From the NCBI GenBank assembly GCA_946186535.1, contig CAMHNT010000101.1:1-7833 (forward strand): a stretch of DNA of 7,833 nucleotides, given 5' to 3'. This document shows positions 1 through 6,263 of this stretch, one piece after another. Position numbers and translations under genes: made by a program. This stretch comes from an uncultured Clostridia bacterium. GTDB taxonomy: Bacteria > Bacillota > Clostridia > Oscillospirales > Acutalibacteraceae. The notes under the pieces were generated by a model. The model was not told where the DNA came from and searched no databases. It saw nothing but the letters and a program-made list of their open reading frames with translations. The stretch's first letter is position 1. Every line of letters begins with the position of its first letter.

Positions 1-121
1 CCTATCATGGTCTGACAACCCTGAACCCGGATTTTCAATATAGCAATAATTAATCGACTTATATATTATATATTTTTTCGGAAATTTAATCAATAAATTA
101 TTGTAACAGAATCATCTATAC

Positions 122-466
122 TCAGTAATAATCCTTCTCCTCATAAAGCATATTGTAATTAATTTCCTGAATGGAATTTTTTATATATTTCACCGTTTCG
201 TCAAGCCTTCTCATATCCTCAACTATAATCACAATCCCGTGAGTCGTGTCATAATGCAGAACGAACTCATACGGAGACTTGTCGATTCTGTACTGCATCA
301 TTCCGAGACTCTCACGCTCGCCGCCGATGAGTCTTGAAAAACCTCTGATTATTCCGTCAAGCCCAAATGTTTCGTCTTCCGAATATTCATCGTCCGCACA
401 GTCAACGAGAATCCAGCCCGTGTTGTAGTTGATATGAGTAATTCCGTATTTTTCATTGAAAAGCAT
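122..466 (-). CDS. Small acidic protein of unknown function (114 aa)
   Basis: I do not recognise this protein. It is 114 residues and acidic, with an Asp/Glu-rich stretch near residues 23-32 (DCADDEYSED) and a Tyr/Glu-rich C-terminus ending KDYY. There is no signal peptide or membrane segment, so it is probably cytoplasmic. Alternating hydrophobic stretches (GIVIIVEDM, FVLHYD) suggest a small alpha/beta fold. It is the last gene of the leftward operon, starting 14 bases after the stop of the oxidase-like gene. A Shine-Dalgarno-like AGG overlaps that upstream stop codon, with a rather long 12-base spacer to the ATG at 466, so translation may be coupled. No strong terminator is visible between its stop and the left edge. 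The operon position, spacing and ribosome-site overlap support a real gene; the function is unknown. Confidence 0.72.
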   Translation of the reverse strand: MLFNEKYGITHINYNTGWILVDCADDEYSEDETFGLDGIIRGFSRLIGGERESLGMMQYRIDKSPYEFVLHYDTTHGIVIIVEDMRRLDETVKYIKNSIQEINYNMLYEEKDYY

Positions 467-480
467 ATTTATACATTACC

Positions 481-957
481 TCATTTTACAATTTTAAGTC
501 TGTTCTTTCCGGTCATCTCCGAAACCGTAAGCTTAAAAACAGCCGTCATCGGGATAACCTTTTCGTTGAACGGAAAATCTTCCTTGTGATAATGTGCCAT
601 AAGAATTTTCAAAGCACCGAACTTCTCATTGTCGGGAACAAATTCAATAAGCCCCCTGCCGATAACGCTCCTGTAATTCATCGTGCAGTTCCCGTGCTCC
701 TCATCAGTGACAAGCTCGTGTCCGCAGTCCATTTCAAACGTCGCCCTGTTGTCCTTTCTGATCAGATCAATCTTCGTTCCCTCAAGCGCACTGTGAAAAT
801 ACAGAGTAACCACGCCGTCTTCAACCGTCATACCGAAATTCAGCGGCACGATGTACGGATAGCCGTCATCGTTCAGCGCTATCCTGCAAACGTCGCATTT
901 CTCCATAACCTCAACTATTTCATTAAAATCCTTTATTTCTCTGTCCGATCTTCTCAT
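481..957 (-). CDS. Pyridoxamine 5'-phosphate oxidase-like flavin-binding protein (NimA-type)
   Basis: A 158-residue protein of the FMN-binding split-barrel superfamily, NimA/Pyridox_ox_2 type. Seen features typical of this family are the N-terminal MRRSDREI, a first barrel segment RIALNDDGYPYIVPLNFG (residues 25-42), the YFHSALEGTKIDLI segment (53-66), the CTMNYRSVIGRG segment (91-102) and a C-terminal strand ending in TGK near 149-151. Family members bind FMN or a related flavin in the cytoplasm, and some reduce nitro-aromatic compounds such as nitroimidazoles. The physiological substrate is usually unknown, and nothing here shows it. It lies 12 bases downstream of the glucosidase; its AGGAG (966-970 on the minus strand) shares a base with the glucosidase stop codon and sits 8 bases before the ATG. 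That supports co-transcription and coupled translation. A link in function to sugar breakdown is not evident. Confidence 0.9.
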   Translation of the reverse strand: MRRSDREIKDFNEIVEVMEKCDVCRIALNDDGYPYIVPLNFGMTVEDGVVTLYFHSALEGTKIDLIRKDNRATFEMDCGHELVTDEEHGNCTMNYRSVIGRGLIEFVPDNEKFGALKILMAHYHKEDFPFNEKVIPMTAVFKLTVSEMTGKNRLKIVK

Positions 958-969
958 TTTCTTTTCTCC

Positions 970-3012
970 TCATATTTTATTGAATTTAAGCGTTCCGTTA
1001 TCGGGTGCGCTGACACTGTAGTTTTCCTTTGAAATTATGCTCTCTCCGTTGGAAGCACCTGTTTCCCTGCAAAGCGTGTATTCAAATTCATCTTCAATTT
1101 CACCGATAAATCTAAGCGTGGAATAGTCAATATTCACCGTGCAATCGGCAGACTTCACAAGCGGCAGAGCCTTGTTCTTCCGAATAAACACCACGACCTC
1201 GTCATTGGCGATCTCCACAAACCAATGTCCCTTTGAATAGCTCTGAACACTGTAATCGTCCTCGGACCTGAACTTAACCGCAATCATATCCTCCGGAATA
1301 TAGACCGATCTTCCGATAGCGTTAGGCTCGTACACCGGAGCTATCATAATGCTTTCGCCGACCATCAGCTGATCCTCGACAGCCTCCGCAAACCTGTCCC
1401 CTCTGTATTCAAAGGAAAGCGGCTTGAACATCAGGTCACTGTTCTCAACCGACTTGATATACTCGCTGTAAAGGTACGGAATGAGCGCATAGCGGAGCTT
1501 CAGAAGATTTCTGAAAGCGTCTCTGTTTTCGAAGCGGTAGAACTCCTGATTTCTTGTTCCGAGCGCAGAGTGGTTGCGCATGAGCGGATTGAAAATTCCG
1601 AGCGCAAGCCAGCGAAGCGCAAGCTCCTCGGTGCAGTGATCTCCGAAGCCCACCATATCAGCACCCGTGTACATAAATCCGCACATATTGAGCGACGGAA
1701 GCATCTGAAGATTAAGCTTTATATGCGACCACCACGACTGATTGTCGCCCATCCAGATACCTCCATAGCGGTGCATTCCGATATACGAAGCACGTGAGAA
1801 CATCAGTATATTCTTGTCGGGTTCTATTTTTTTGAATGCGTCGGAAGCCGACTTTGTCATGTTATATCCGTAAATATTATGTACCGTATCATGGCATACA
1901 GACTCTCCGTTTACATTATGATATATCGATGAATAATCGTCCGGGCTGTTCGAAACTCCGAGAACGGTGTCCTTCAGTCCGAAGAAATCATAAATTCCTA
2001 TATTCTTTCCTTTGTAAGACGTAACCTTGTCAATAGCTCTTTCAAGCCCCTTCTCGGAATAGAAAATCGCAGGCTCGTTCATATCGTTCCAGAAACCGTC
2101 GATACCCAGATCAGTGAGAGTTTTATATTTCATGCCGAACCACTCGGCAGCCTTCGGATTCAGGAAGTCCGGGAAACAAACCTTTCCGGGCCAGACTGCC
2201 GCAACAAAATCCTCGCCGTTTTCGTCCTTGCAGAAATAGTCATTATCCCTGCCCTCTTCATAAACATCGTAGCCGTCCTCGATCTTGACGCCTGCGTCGA
2301 TGATCGGAACGAGATGTATATTCTGTGCCTTAACGCTCTTTACGAACTCCCCAAAATCCGGGAAATTCTGTTCACTCACGGTAAAATCCTTGAAGCTTTC
2401 CATGTAGTCTATATCAAGGTAAACAGCGTCTATCGGGAATCCGTTGTCCCTGTAGTTGTCGATAACGCTCTGAACGTCCCGGCTTGTGTTGTAGCTCCAG
2501 CGGCTCTGCTGAAAGCCGAACGACCAGAACGGTGCGATATAGCTTCTGCCGATGAGCTGTCTGAATTTTCTGACGATTTCGAGCGGAGTTTCGCCCTCAA
2601 TCAGATAGAGCTTATAATCGGGCGCGCCGACTGTGATATCTATAACATTAATACTCGTGTATCCGATATCAAACGTTACTCTGTCGGGATAATCCACAAA
2701 CAGTCCGAATACATCTTCCCCGTCCACGATAATAAACGGGTGAGCGCCGTAAAGAGAACGCTTCGTCTCAGTATGCATAGGGTCGTCGGAACAATAAGTT
2801 TCATAGATCCAGCCGCGCTTGTTTATTCCTCTGACAGCCTCGCCCATACCGTAAACCTTATCGTTTTTTCCCATATTATATGTAATATGAATACTGTCGC
2901 CGCTTACCGTCACATAGGAAGGCACACCGTCTGATGTTTCGATATCTTCGACTGTCGAATTGGTTTCAAACGGTTTTCCGAAAACGTACTTTTTGATTGC
3001 GTCTGTTTTCAT
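970..3012 (-). CDS. Glycoside hydrolase family 31 alpha-glucosidase
   Basis: A 680-residue intracellular exo-acting alpha-glucosidase, expected to release glucose from the non-reducing end of short alpha-glucans. The GH31 signature WNDMNEP is at 308-314, so Asp310 is the predicted nucleophile. The acid/base is Asp423 in GGIWMGDN, with Arg407 (FSRAS) and His481 (MRNHS) as expected active-site residues. Domains in order: N-terminal beta-sandwich (about 1-160), TIM barrel with insertions (about 161-525) and C-terminal beta domains (to 680). There is no signal peptide, so it is cytoplasmic. From memory it aligns closely over its whole length with the Ruminococcus (Blautia) obeum enzyme of about 663 residues. 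Trp172 (QSRW) falls at that enzyme's specificity residue Trp169, which favours alpha-1,6 (isomaltose-type) substrates. The start is supported by AGGAG 9 bases upstream. It is the first gene of a three-gene leftward operon. Confidence 0.96.
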   Translation of the reverse strand: MKTDAIKKYVFGKPFETNSTVEDIETSDGVPSYVTVSGDSIHITYNMGKNDKVYGMGEAVRGINKRGWIYETYCSDDPMHTETKRSLYGAHPFIIVDGEDVFGLFVDYPDRVTFDIGYTSINVIDITVGAPDYKLYLIEGETPLEIVRKFRQLIGRSYIAPFWSFGFQQSRWSYNTSRDVQSVIDNYRDNGFPIDAVYLDIDYMESFKDFTVSEQNFPDFGEFVKSVKAQNIHLVPIIDAGVKIEDGYDVYEEGRDNDYFCKDENGEDFVAAVWPGKVCFPDFLNPKAAEWFGMKYKTLTDLGIDGFWNDMNEPAIFYSEKGLERAIDKVTSYKGKNIGIYDFFGLKDTVLGVSNSPDDYSSIYHNVNGESVCHDTVHNIYGYNMTKSASDAFKKIEPDKNILMFSRASYIGMHRYGGIWMGDNQSWWSHIKLNLQMLPSLNMCGFMYTGADMVGFGDHCTEELALRWLALGIFNPLMRNHSALGTRNQEFYRFENRDAFRNLLKLRYALIPYLYSEYIKSVENSDLMFKPLSFEYRGDRFAEAVEDQLMVGESIMIAPVYEPNAIGRSVYIPEDMIAVKFRSEDDYSVQSYSKGHWFVEIANDEVVVFIRKNKALPLVKSADCTVNIDYSTLRFIGEIEDEFEYTLCRETGASNGESIISKENYSVSAPDNGTLKFNKI

Positions 3013-3066
3013 TGTAATAATCTCCTTTTATACTAAAATTTTTCCGATAGCAGTATGAATATAATT

Positions 3067-3095
3067 ATTATAGAATAAAATCACAGTATATGCAA
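3067..3095 (-). promoter_or_regulatory. Sigma-A-type promoter of the glucosidase operon
   Basis: On the minus strand, TTGCAT (3090-3095) and a perfect TATAAT (3067-3072) are separated by 17 bases. The predicted transcript begins near 3060, leaving a leader of about 48 bases with AGGAG just before the ATG at 3012. No riboswitch-like fold is evident in that short leader. Confidence 0.75.
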
Positions 3096-3110
3096 TATTC
3101 CACAAAAATT

Positions 3111-3129
3111 TTACAATTACAAATTGTAA
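3111..3129. promoter_or_regulatory. Operator-like palindrome between divergent genes
   Basis: A perfect 8-bp inverted repeat, TTACAATT-ACA-AATTGTAA, lies between the leftward glucosidase promoter and the predicted rightward promoter of the unknown gene. It is 15 bases upstream of the glucosidase -35 box, a location typical of an activator site or of a repressor shared by divergent promoters. It is AT-rich, so chance is possible. No regulator gene for it is visible in the window. Confidence 0.4.
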
Positions 3130-3141
3130 CAAAATTTTAGA

Positions 3142-3170
3142 TTGAAAACAAAGCCTTGTTATGATAAAAT
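3142..3170 (+). promoter_or_regulatory. Candidate promoter of the unknown gene at 3227
   Basis: TTGAAA (3142-3147) and TAAAAT (3165-3170) are separated by 17 bases, predicting a transcript start near 3177. The -10 box overlaps the upstream in-frame ATG at 3161, so if this promoter is used, that ATG would not be in the message. The -10 is imperfect and the region is very AT-rich, hence moderate confidence. Confidence 0.4.
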
Positions 3171-3226
3171 TTTTATGTGAAAATATAACGACATATAAAG
3201 CAGAAAGAGAGGTGAAAATCGAAAAT

Positions 3227-4300
3227 ATGGACGACTATTGTTTTGACTCTGAAGTTATTAATTCCGTTAAAGAAATTATATATCAAATATATAAAAATGA
3301 CTGGTATTATCCATATTACGAAGAGAGCTGTAAAAGCGAAGGAATCGAACCCGTTTACCCTGATATTAAGGATATCGTGTATAGATATGGTATAAGCAAT
3401 TCAACTTCCTATAAAATTATTGATGTTATTGATGAAATCAAAGATACACGCAGTATAACCGCTCCGGTTCCCGATAAAATTATCGATATTATAAAAAGAG
3501 AATACGAAAAATACAGAAAAAATATTCATGCACTTTTTGCTGTCATAGACTCTATAATATACGAAAATAGCAGATTATACTTTGATGCCGACAACTATGA
3601 AATTCTCACAAGTGAGCGTATTGTCGATGGTTTTGACGATGAAAGCGAACCGTACTTGACGTTTGCGCCTACTATCACCTACTATAGTGAGAATATCTGG
3701 AACCCAAAAAAGGCTCTCATAGAAAGAATCTTAAGACTGCACAAAAAAATATATCCCGATATCTTAAAGCTTGGGCTTGCTTGCAATGAAGAAGAAACTG
3801 TAGTTTCTTCATTTGCACAGGGTATTGATGATAAAAAAGATTCATTTGTTTTTATCAGATATGGCAAAACTCCCGAGGAACTTGTACATCTGAAAAAACG
3901 AGGATTTGATTTTGACAAGCATGCATGCATCCGTTACGGACTCGTCGGCGGAAAAGGATTTGAAATAGGTATTTTCTTCGGCAGAAAAAACGATTACGAC
4001 CGTTTAAATCTCCCTTACAACATAAGGCACAAACATGATGAAATCATCCGTGAAATCGAAAAGCTCAAGGGCTGCGGCATGACTTGGGTAATATCCGACA
4101 CCGAACCTTTCAGACTTGACAACCATTCTCCGGAGGAACTGTTAAGCTGGCTTACGGAACACAACAAAAAAGGCAATAAGTCATGTCTGAGTTATACATA
4201 CGATATTTACGACGAAAGACTTTACAAGGAAAACATTGCAAATGAGGTACTCGAAAAAGTAACTCTGCTGAGCGGTCTTTACAATGCATTTGTAAGATAA
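3227..4300 (+). CDS. Unknown protein, about 357 aa (379 aa from the upstream ATG)
   Basis: I do not recognise this protein. No signal peptide or transmembrane segment is seen, so it is probably cytoplasmic. The N-terminal half is acidic and aromatic-rich (NDWYYPYYEESC about residues 24-35) and looks helical. The C-terminal half has glycine-rich strand-like segments (RYGLVGGKGFEIGIFFG), then basic helices and a DTEPFRLD segment, suggesting a separate alpha/beta domain. The ORF is also open from ATG 3161, but that codon has no ribosome binding site and lies in a likely -10 box. The ATG at 3227 follows GAGGTGA (3209-3215), a seven-base match to the 16S-complementary sequence, though the spacer (11 bases) is long. 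The first half uses many ATA and other A/T-ending codons, more than tgt. It is a single-gene unit between divergent promoters and a strong terminator. Acquisition by transfer is possible but unproven. Confidence 0.75.
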   Translation: MDDYCFDSEVINSVKEIIYQIYKNDWYYPYYEESCKSEGIEPVYPDIKDIVYRYGISNSTSYKIIDVIDEIKDTRSITAPVPDKIIDIIKREYEKYRKNIHALFAVIDSIIYENSRLYFDADNYEILTSERIVDGFDDESEPYLTFAPTITYYSENIWNPKKALIERILRLHKKIYPDILKLGLACNEEETVVSSFAQGIDDKKDSFVFIRYGKTPEELVHLKKRGFDFDKHACIRYGLVGGKGFEIGIFFGRKNDYDRLNLPYNIRHKHDEIIREIEKLKGCGMTWVISDTEPFRLDNHSPEELLSWLTEHNKKGNKSCLSYTYDIYDERLYKENIANEVLEKVTLLSGLYNAFVR

Positions 4301-4366
4301 TTGTCAGTTGGTAACTATAAATGAGCAAATCGTTTAACTGATAGTCAGCTTGTACAAAAAATTTAT

Positions 4367-4391
4367 AAAAATGCCGCAATGCGGCATTTTT
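4367..4391. terminator. Strong hairpin terminator after the unknown gene
   Basis: An 11-bp perfect stem, AAAAATGCCGC / GCGGCATTTTT, encloses a 3-base AAT loop. It has a T-run on the right arm and an A-run on the left, so it could stop transcription from either direction. It lies 66 bases after the stop at 4300 and inside the inverted-repeat-bounded element. Confidence 0.8.
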
Positions 4392-4427
4392 AAGAAGTAA
4401 CTATATGTTAAGGGCTTAGCCCTTAAG

Positions 4428-4493
4428 AGCCCACCAGAGGCGCTGCCTCTGGACTCCGCAAGCTTTTTGAAAAAAGCTTGGCAAAAACTTTAA
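4428..4493 (-). repeat. Conserved two-hairpin core of repeat copy 1
   Basis: Read on the minus strand from 4493, this core starts TTAAAGTTTTTG. A 10-bp hairpin follows (arms CAAGCTTTTT and AAAAAGCTTG), then a seven-base linker GCGGAGT minus its stem base, then an 8-bp hairpin (CCAGAGGC-AGC-GCCTCTGG). It aligns without gaps to plus-strand 5991-6054, with compensatory changes in both stems (A-T to G-C, A-T to C-G and G-C to A-T in the first; G-C to A-T and A-T to G-C in the second). The shared fold rather than the exact bases appears to be conserved. Confidence 0.7.
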
Positions 4494-4602
4494 CATTCCT
4501 TTTTCAAACCTTTTTGTGCAGTTTTCAAAATTGCTCATTTATAGTTGGTAAAACTGGTATAAATTAACCTGTTGTGCTATTAAACGTGTTAAAACCGTAA
4601 GA

Positions 4603-4704
4603 AATTCTATAGGGGCGAACCACTATGCTTCACCGTCACCTGCCAATACCCCAAGGGCACTTCCTTCGGGGCGCCTTTGAAAAAGTTGGATTAAAACTTT
4701 TATA
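4603..4704 (-). repeat. Degenerate third palindromic repeat upstream of tgt
   Basis: On the minus strand this stretch reads AAAGTTTTAATCC, ACTTTTTCAAA and then a G+C-rich hairpin with arms CCCCAAGG (4649-4656) and CCTTCGGGG (4663-4671, one bulged base). The order and the AAAGTTTT...ACTTTTTCAAA bases resemble the cores at 4428-4493 and 5991-6054, but no matching terminal repeats are seen. A 7-bp inverted repeat (4682-4688/4696-4702, AAAAGTT/AACTTTT with a short loop) overlaps the likely tgt promoter. It is best read as a related or decayed copy. The rest of the stretch from 4547 to the tgt ribosome site holds nothing I can identify. Confidence 0.4.
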
Positions 4705-4706
4705 TT
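4677..4706 (+). promoter_or_regulatory. Candidate tgt promoter
   Basis: TTGAAA (4677-4682) and TATATT (4701-4706) are separated by 18 bases, predicting a start near 4713 and a leader of about 54 bases. The boxes lie in the right edge of the degenerate repeat. No preQ1-riboswitch-like pattern (C-rich stem pairing with an A-rich tail) is visible in the leader. Confidence 0.4.
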
Positions 4707-4766
4707 GCTTTTAATAGTACAGCGAGTTAAATTAATAACATAAATCAGAATAACAGGAGAATTTAA

Positions 4767-5903
4767 ATGTCTAAATTTACCTTAATAAAGAGATGCGGCT
4801 GCGCAAGACGAGGAACATTTGAAACCGTTCACGGAACTGTTCAGACGCCTGCGTTTATGAACGTTGCTACCTGCGGAGCTATCAAAGGCGCTGTCTCTGC
4901 GCTTGACCTGAAGGAAATAAAATGTCAGGTTCAGCTCTGCAACACCTATCACCTGCATTTGCGCCCCGGTGACGAAAACGTAAAAAAGCTCGGCGGCATT
5001 CACAAATTCACACGCTGGGACGGTCCTATTCTCACCGACAGCGGCGGCTTTCAGGTGTTCTCCCTCGCAAAGCTCCGGAACATAAAGGAAGAAGGTGTGA
5101 CCTTCGCTTCTCACATTGACGGCCATAAAATCTTCATGGGACCCGAGGAAAGCATGAGAATTCAGTCAAACTTAGGCTCAACGATAGCCATGGCATTTGA
5201 CGAATGCATCGAGAACCCTGCGGAATACAATTACACAAAGAACAGCTGTGACCGTACATACCGCTGGCTCGTCAGATGCAAAAACGAAATGAACCGTCTC
5301 AACTCACTTGAAGACACAATCAACCGTGAACAGCTCCTCTTCGGAATCAACCAGGGAAGCACATACAAGGACCTGAGAATCGAACATATGAGGCAGATTT
5401 CAGAGCTTGACCTCCCCGGCTACGCTATCGGAGGACTTGCCGTCGGCGAAAGCACAGAATCTATGTATGATATAATCGAAACGGTTGAACCGTTCATGCC
5501 AACCGAGAAGCCGAGATACCTCATGGGCGTCGGAACACCGGCTAACATTCTCGAAAGCGTTCACCGAGGAATAGATATTTTCGACTGTGTTATGCCGTCC
5601 AGAAACGCACGTCACGCTCATGTCTTCACTTGGGAGGGTTGCAGGAATATGCTCAATTCGAAGTATGCGCTTGACGAAAGTCCGATCGACCCGAAGTGCG
5701 ACTGCCCTGTTTGCAGGAGCTTCACGAGAGCATATATCAGACATCTTTTCAAGAGCGGTGAAATGCTCGGAATGCGCCTTGCTGTTCTTCACAATCTTTA
5801 TTTCTACAACAATCTCACAGAGAAAATAAGAGAATCTCTCGACAACGATACTTTTCAACAATTCTACAAAGAAAATGTTGAAAACCTCGGAAAACGTATT
5901 TAA
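4767..5903 (+). CDS. tgt: tRNA-guanine(34) transglycosylase
   Basis: A 378-residue cytoplasmic enzyme that swaps guanine for a queuosine precursor at the wobble position of tRNAs with GUN anticodons (Tyr, His, Asn, Asp). The whole family is covered. Asp91 lies in LTDSGGFQ, equivalent to Zymomonas mobilis Asp102. Asp273 in IFDCVMPSRN is the nucleophile (Asp280 there). The substrate loop GGLAVGE is at 222-228. Zinc ligands are Cys311, Cys313, Cys316 and His342, with the same 31-residue span as in Z. mobilis. Cys147 and Val226 match the preQ1-type bacterial pocket; eukaryotic queuine enzymes have a Gly at the latter. However, the loop after DEC (IENPAEY) differs from the classic TPYP, and some clostridial enzymes use queuine, so the substrate is not settled. 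AGGAG lies 7 bases before the ATG. It is followed by a palindromic element and then yajC. Confidence 0.98.
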   Translation: MSKFTLIKRCGCARRGTFETVHGTVQTPAFMNVATCGAIKGAVSALDLKEIKCQVQLCNTYHLHLRPGDENVKKLGGIHKFTRWDGPILTDSGGFQVFSLAKLRNIKEEGVTFASHIDGHKIFMGPEESMRIQSNLGSTIAMAFDECIENPAEYNYTKNSCDRTYRWLVRCKNEMNRLNSLEDTINREQLLFGINQGSTYKDLRIEHMRQISELDLPGYAIGGLAVGESTESMYDIIETVEPFMPTEKPRYLMGVGTPANILESVHRGIDIFDCVMPSRNARHAHVFTWEGCRNMLNSKYALDESPIDPKCDCPVCRSFTRAYIRHLFKSGEMLGMRLAVLHNLYFYNNLTEKIRESLDNDTFQQFYKENVENLGKRI

Positions 5904-5941
5904 AACAAAGGTTTTTTGAATCAGTTAAGATTTATTAACAT

Positions 5942-6204
5942 CTATAAATGATCAATTTTTTAAATTGCAAAAAACTTTAAAAGAGGACCATTAAAGTTTT
6001 TGACGCACTTTTTTCAAAAAGTGCGCAGGATCCAAGGGCAGCGCCCTTGGTCGCCGAAGGCATAATCTTTCCCTTTGCAAGGGTGAATTTCCAAAACAGT
6101 CCGGCGGACTGTTTTGGAAAGAGGGACGCTTTGGCAGAAAGCGTCCCTTCCCGAAGGTTAAAAAAATTATCCTCGCCGCTCCAAGGCGACTTGATCAAGT
6201 ATAT
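5942..6204 (+). mobile_element. MITE-like palindromic element, copy 2 (multi-hairpin)
   Basis: A non-coding element of about 263 bp in the tgt-yajC gap. Its left end CTATAAATGATCAA (5942-5955) matches the end of copy 1 in 13 of 14 bases and is imperfectly inverted at 6191-6204 (11 of 14). Similarity to copy 1 continues through the two hairpins at 6004-6025 and 6032-6050. Beyond these it has its own block: a 5-bp hairpin (6071-6083), a perfect 15-bp stem with a GGC loop (6088-6120) and an 11-bp stem (6122-6148). GTCGCC (6050-6055) and GGCGAC (6185-6190) enclose the block and could pair to close a multibranch fold. Target duplication is unclear: TTAACAT on the left and TTAAAAC on the right match at 5 of 7. 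No transposase ORF is present. A structured RNA is an alternative reading. Confidence 0.55.
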
Positions 6205-6263
6205 TTAAAACTGTTCATATATTTTTTTCTACTCAAAAACCCTGATTTAAAACAAAAAACCAA

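Larger units (their letters stand above)
4313..4546 (-). mobile_element. MITE-like palindromic element, copy 1 (16-bp terminal inverted repeats)
   Basis: A 234-bp non-coding element bounded by perfect 16-bp inverted repeats, AACTATAAATGAGCAA (4313-4328) and its reverse complement (4531-4546). TTGGTAA occurs directly repeated at both edges (4308-4314 and 4545-4551). This can be read as a 7-bp target duplication around 14-bp inverted repeats, or as a 3-bp GGT duplication around 16-bp ones. It encodes no transposase and no plausible ORF, so any movement would need one supplied elsewhere. Internal hairpins have arms 4408-4415/4419-4426, 4434-4441/4445-4452 and 4459-4468/4471-4480. Read on the minus strand, it aligns with the element at 5942-6204 from its end through the second shared hairpin. 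The terminator hairpin at 4367-4391 lies inside it. The mobile origin is inferred from structure. Confidence 0.6.

Noticed and set aside
1..121. End of a rightward gene at the left edge (short open tails closing at 43 and 53)
   Set aside because: Only 13-16 codons are visible and none resembles a known C-terminus; the hairpins in this stretch are too weak to call a terminator for the leftward operon.
586..1032. Plus-strand open frame of 148 codons
   Set aside because: It lies antisense to the flavin-type gene and the glucosidase end, with no ribosome site or recognisable protein features.
2314..2934. Plus-strand open frame of 206 codons inside the glucosidase gene
   Set aside because: Antisense to highly conserved GH31 coding sequence; its length follows from codon bias of the real gene.
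4707..4766. preQ1 riboswitch before tgt
   Set aside because: The leader is short and lacks the C-rich stem and complementary A-rich tail of the preQ1-I class; nothing supports a larger class either.
5400..5861. Minus-strand open frame of 153 codons within tgt
   Set aside because: Antisense to the catalytic and zinc-binding part of tgt, no start context.
5902..5917. Terminator directly after tgt (AAAAC/GTTTT with T-run)
   Set aside because: The stem has only five mostly A-T pairs; the stronger palindromes of the downstream element are more likely to end the transcript.
5977..6198. Minus-strand open frame of 73 codons in the tgt-yajC gap
   Set aside because: It coincides with the palindromic element and is built from hairpin arms; no ribosome site or protein-like pattern.
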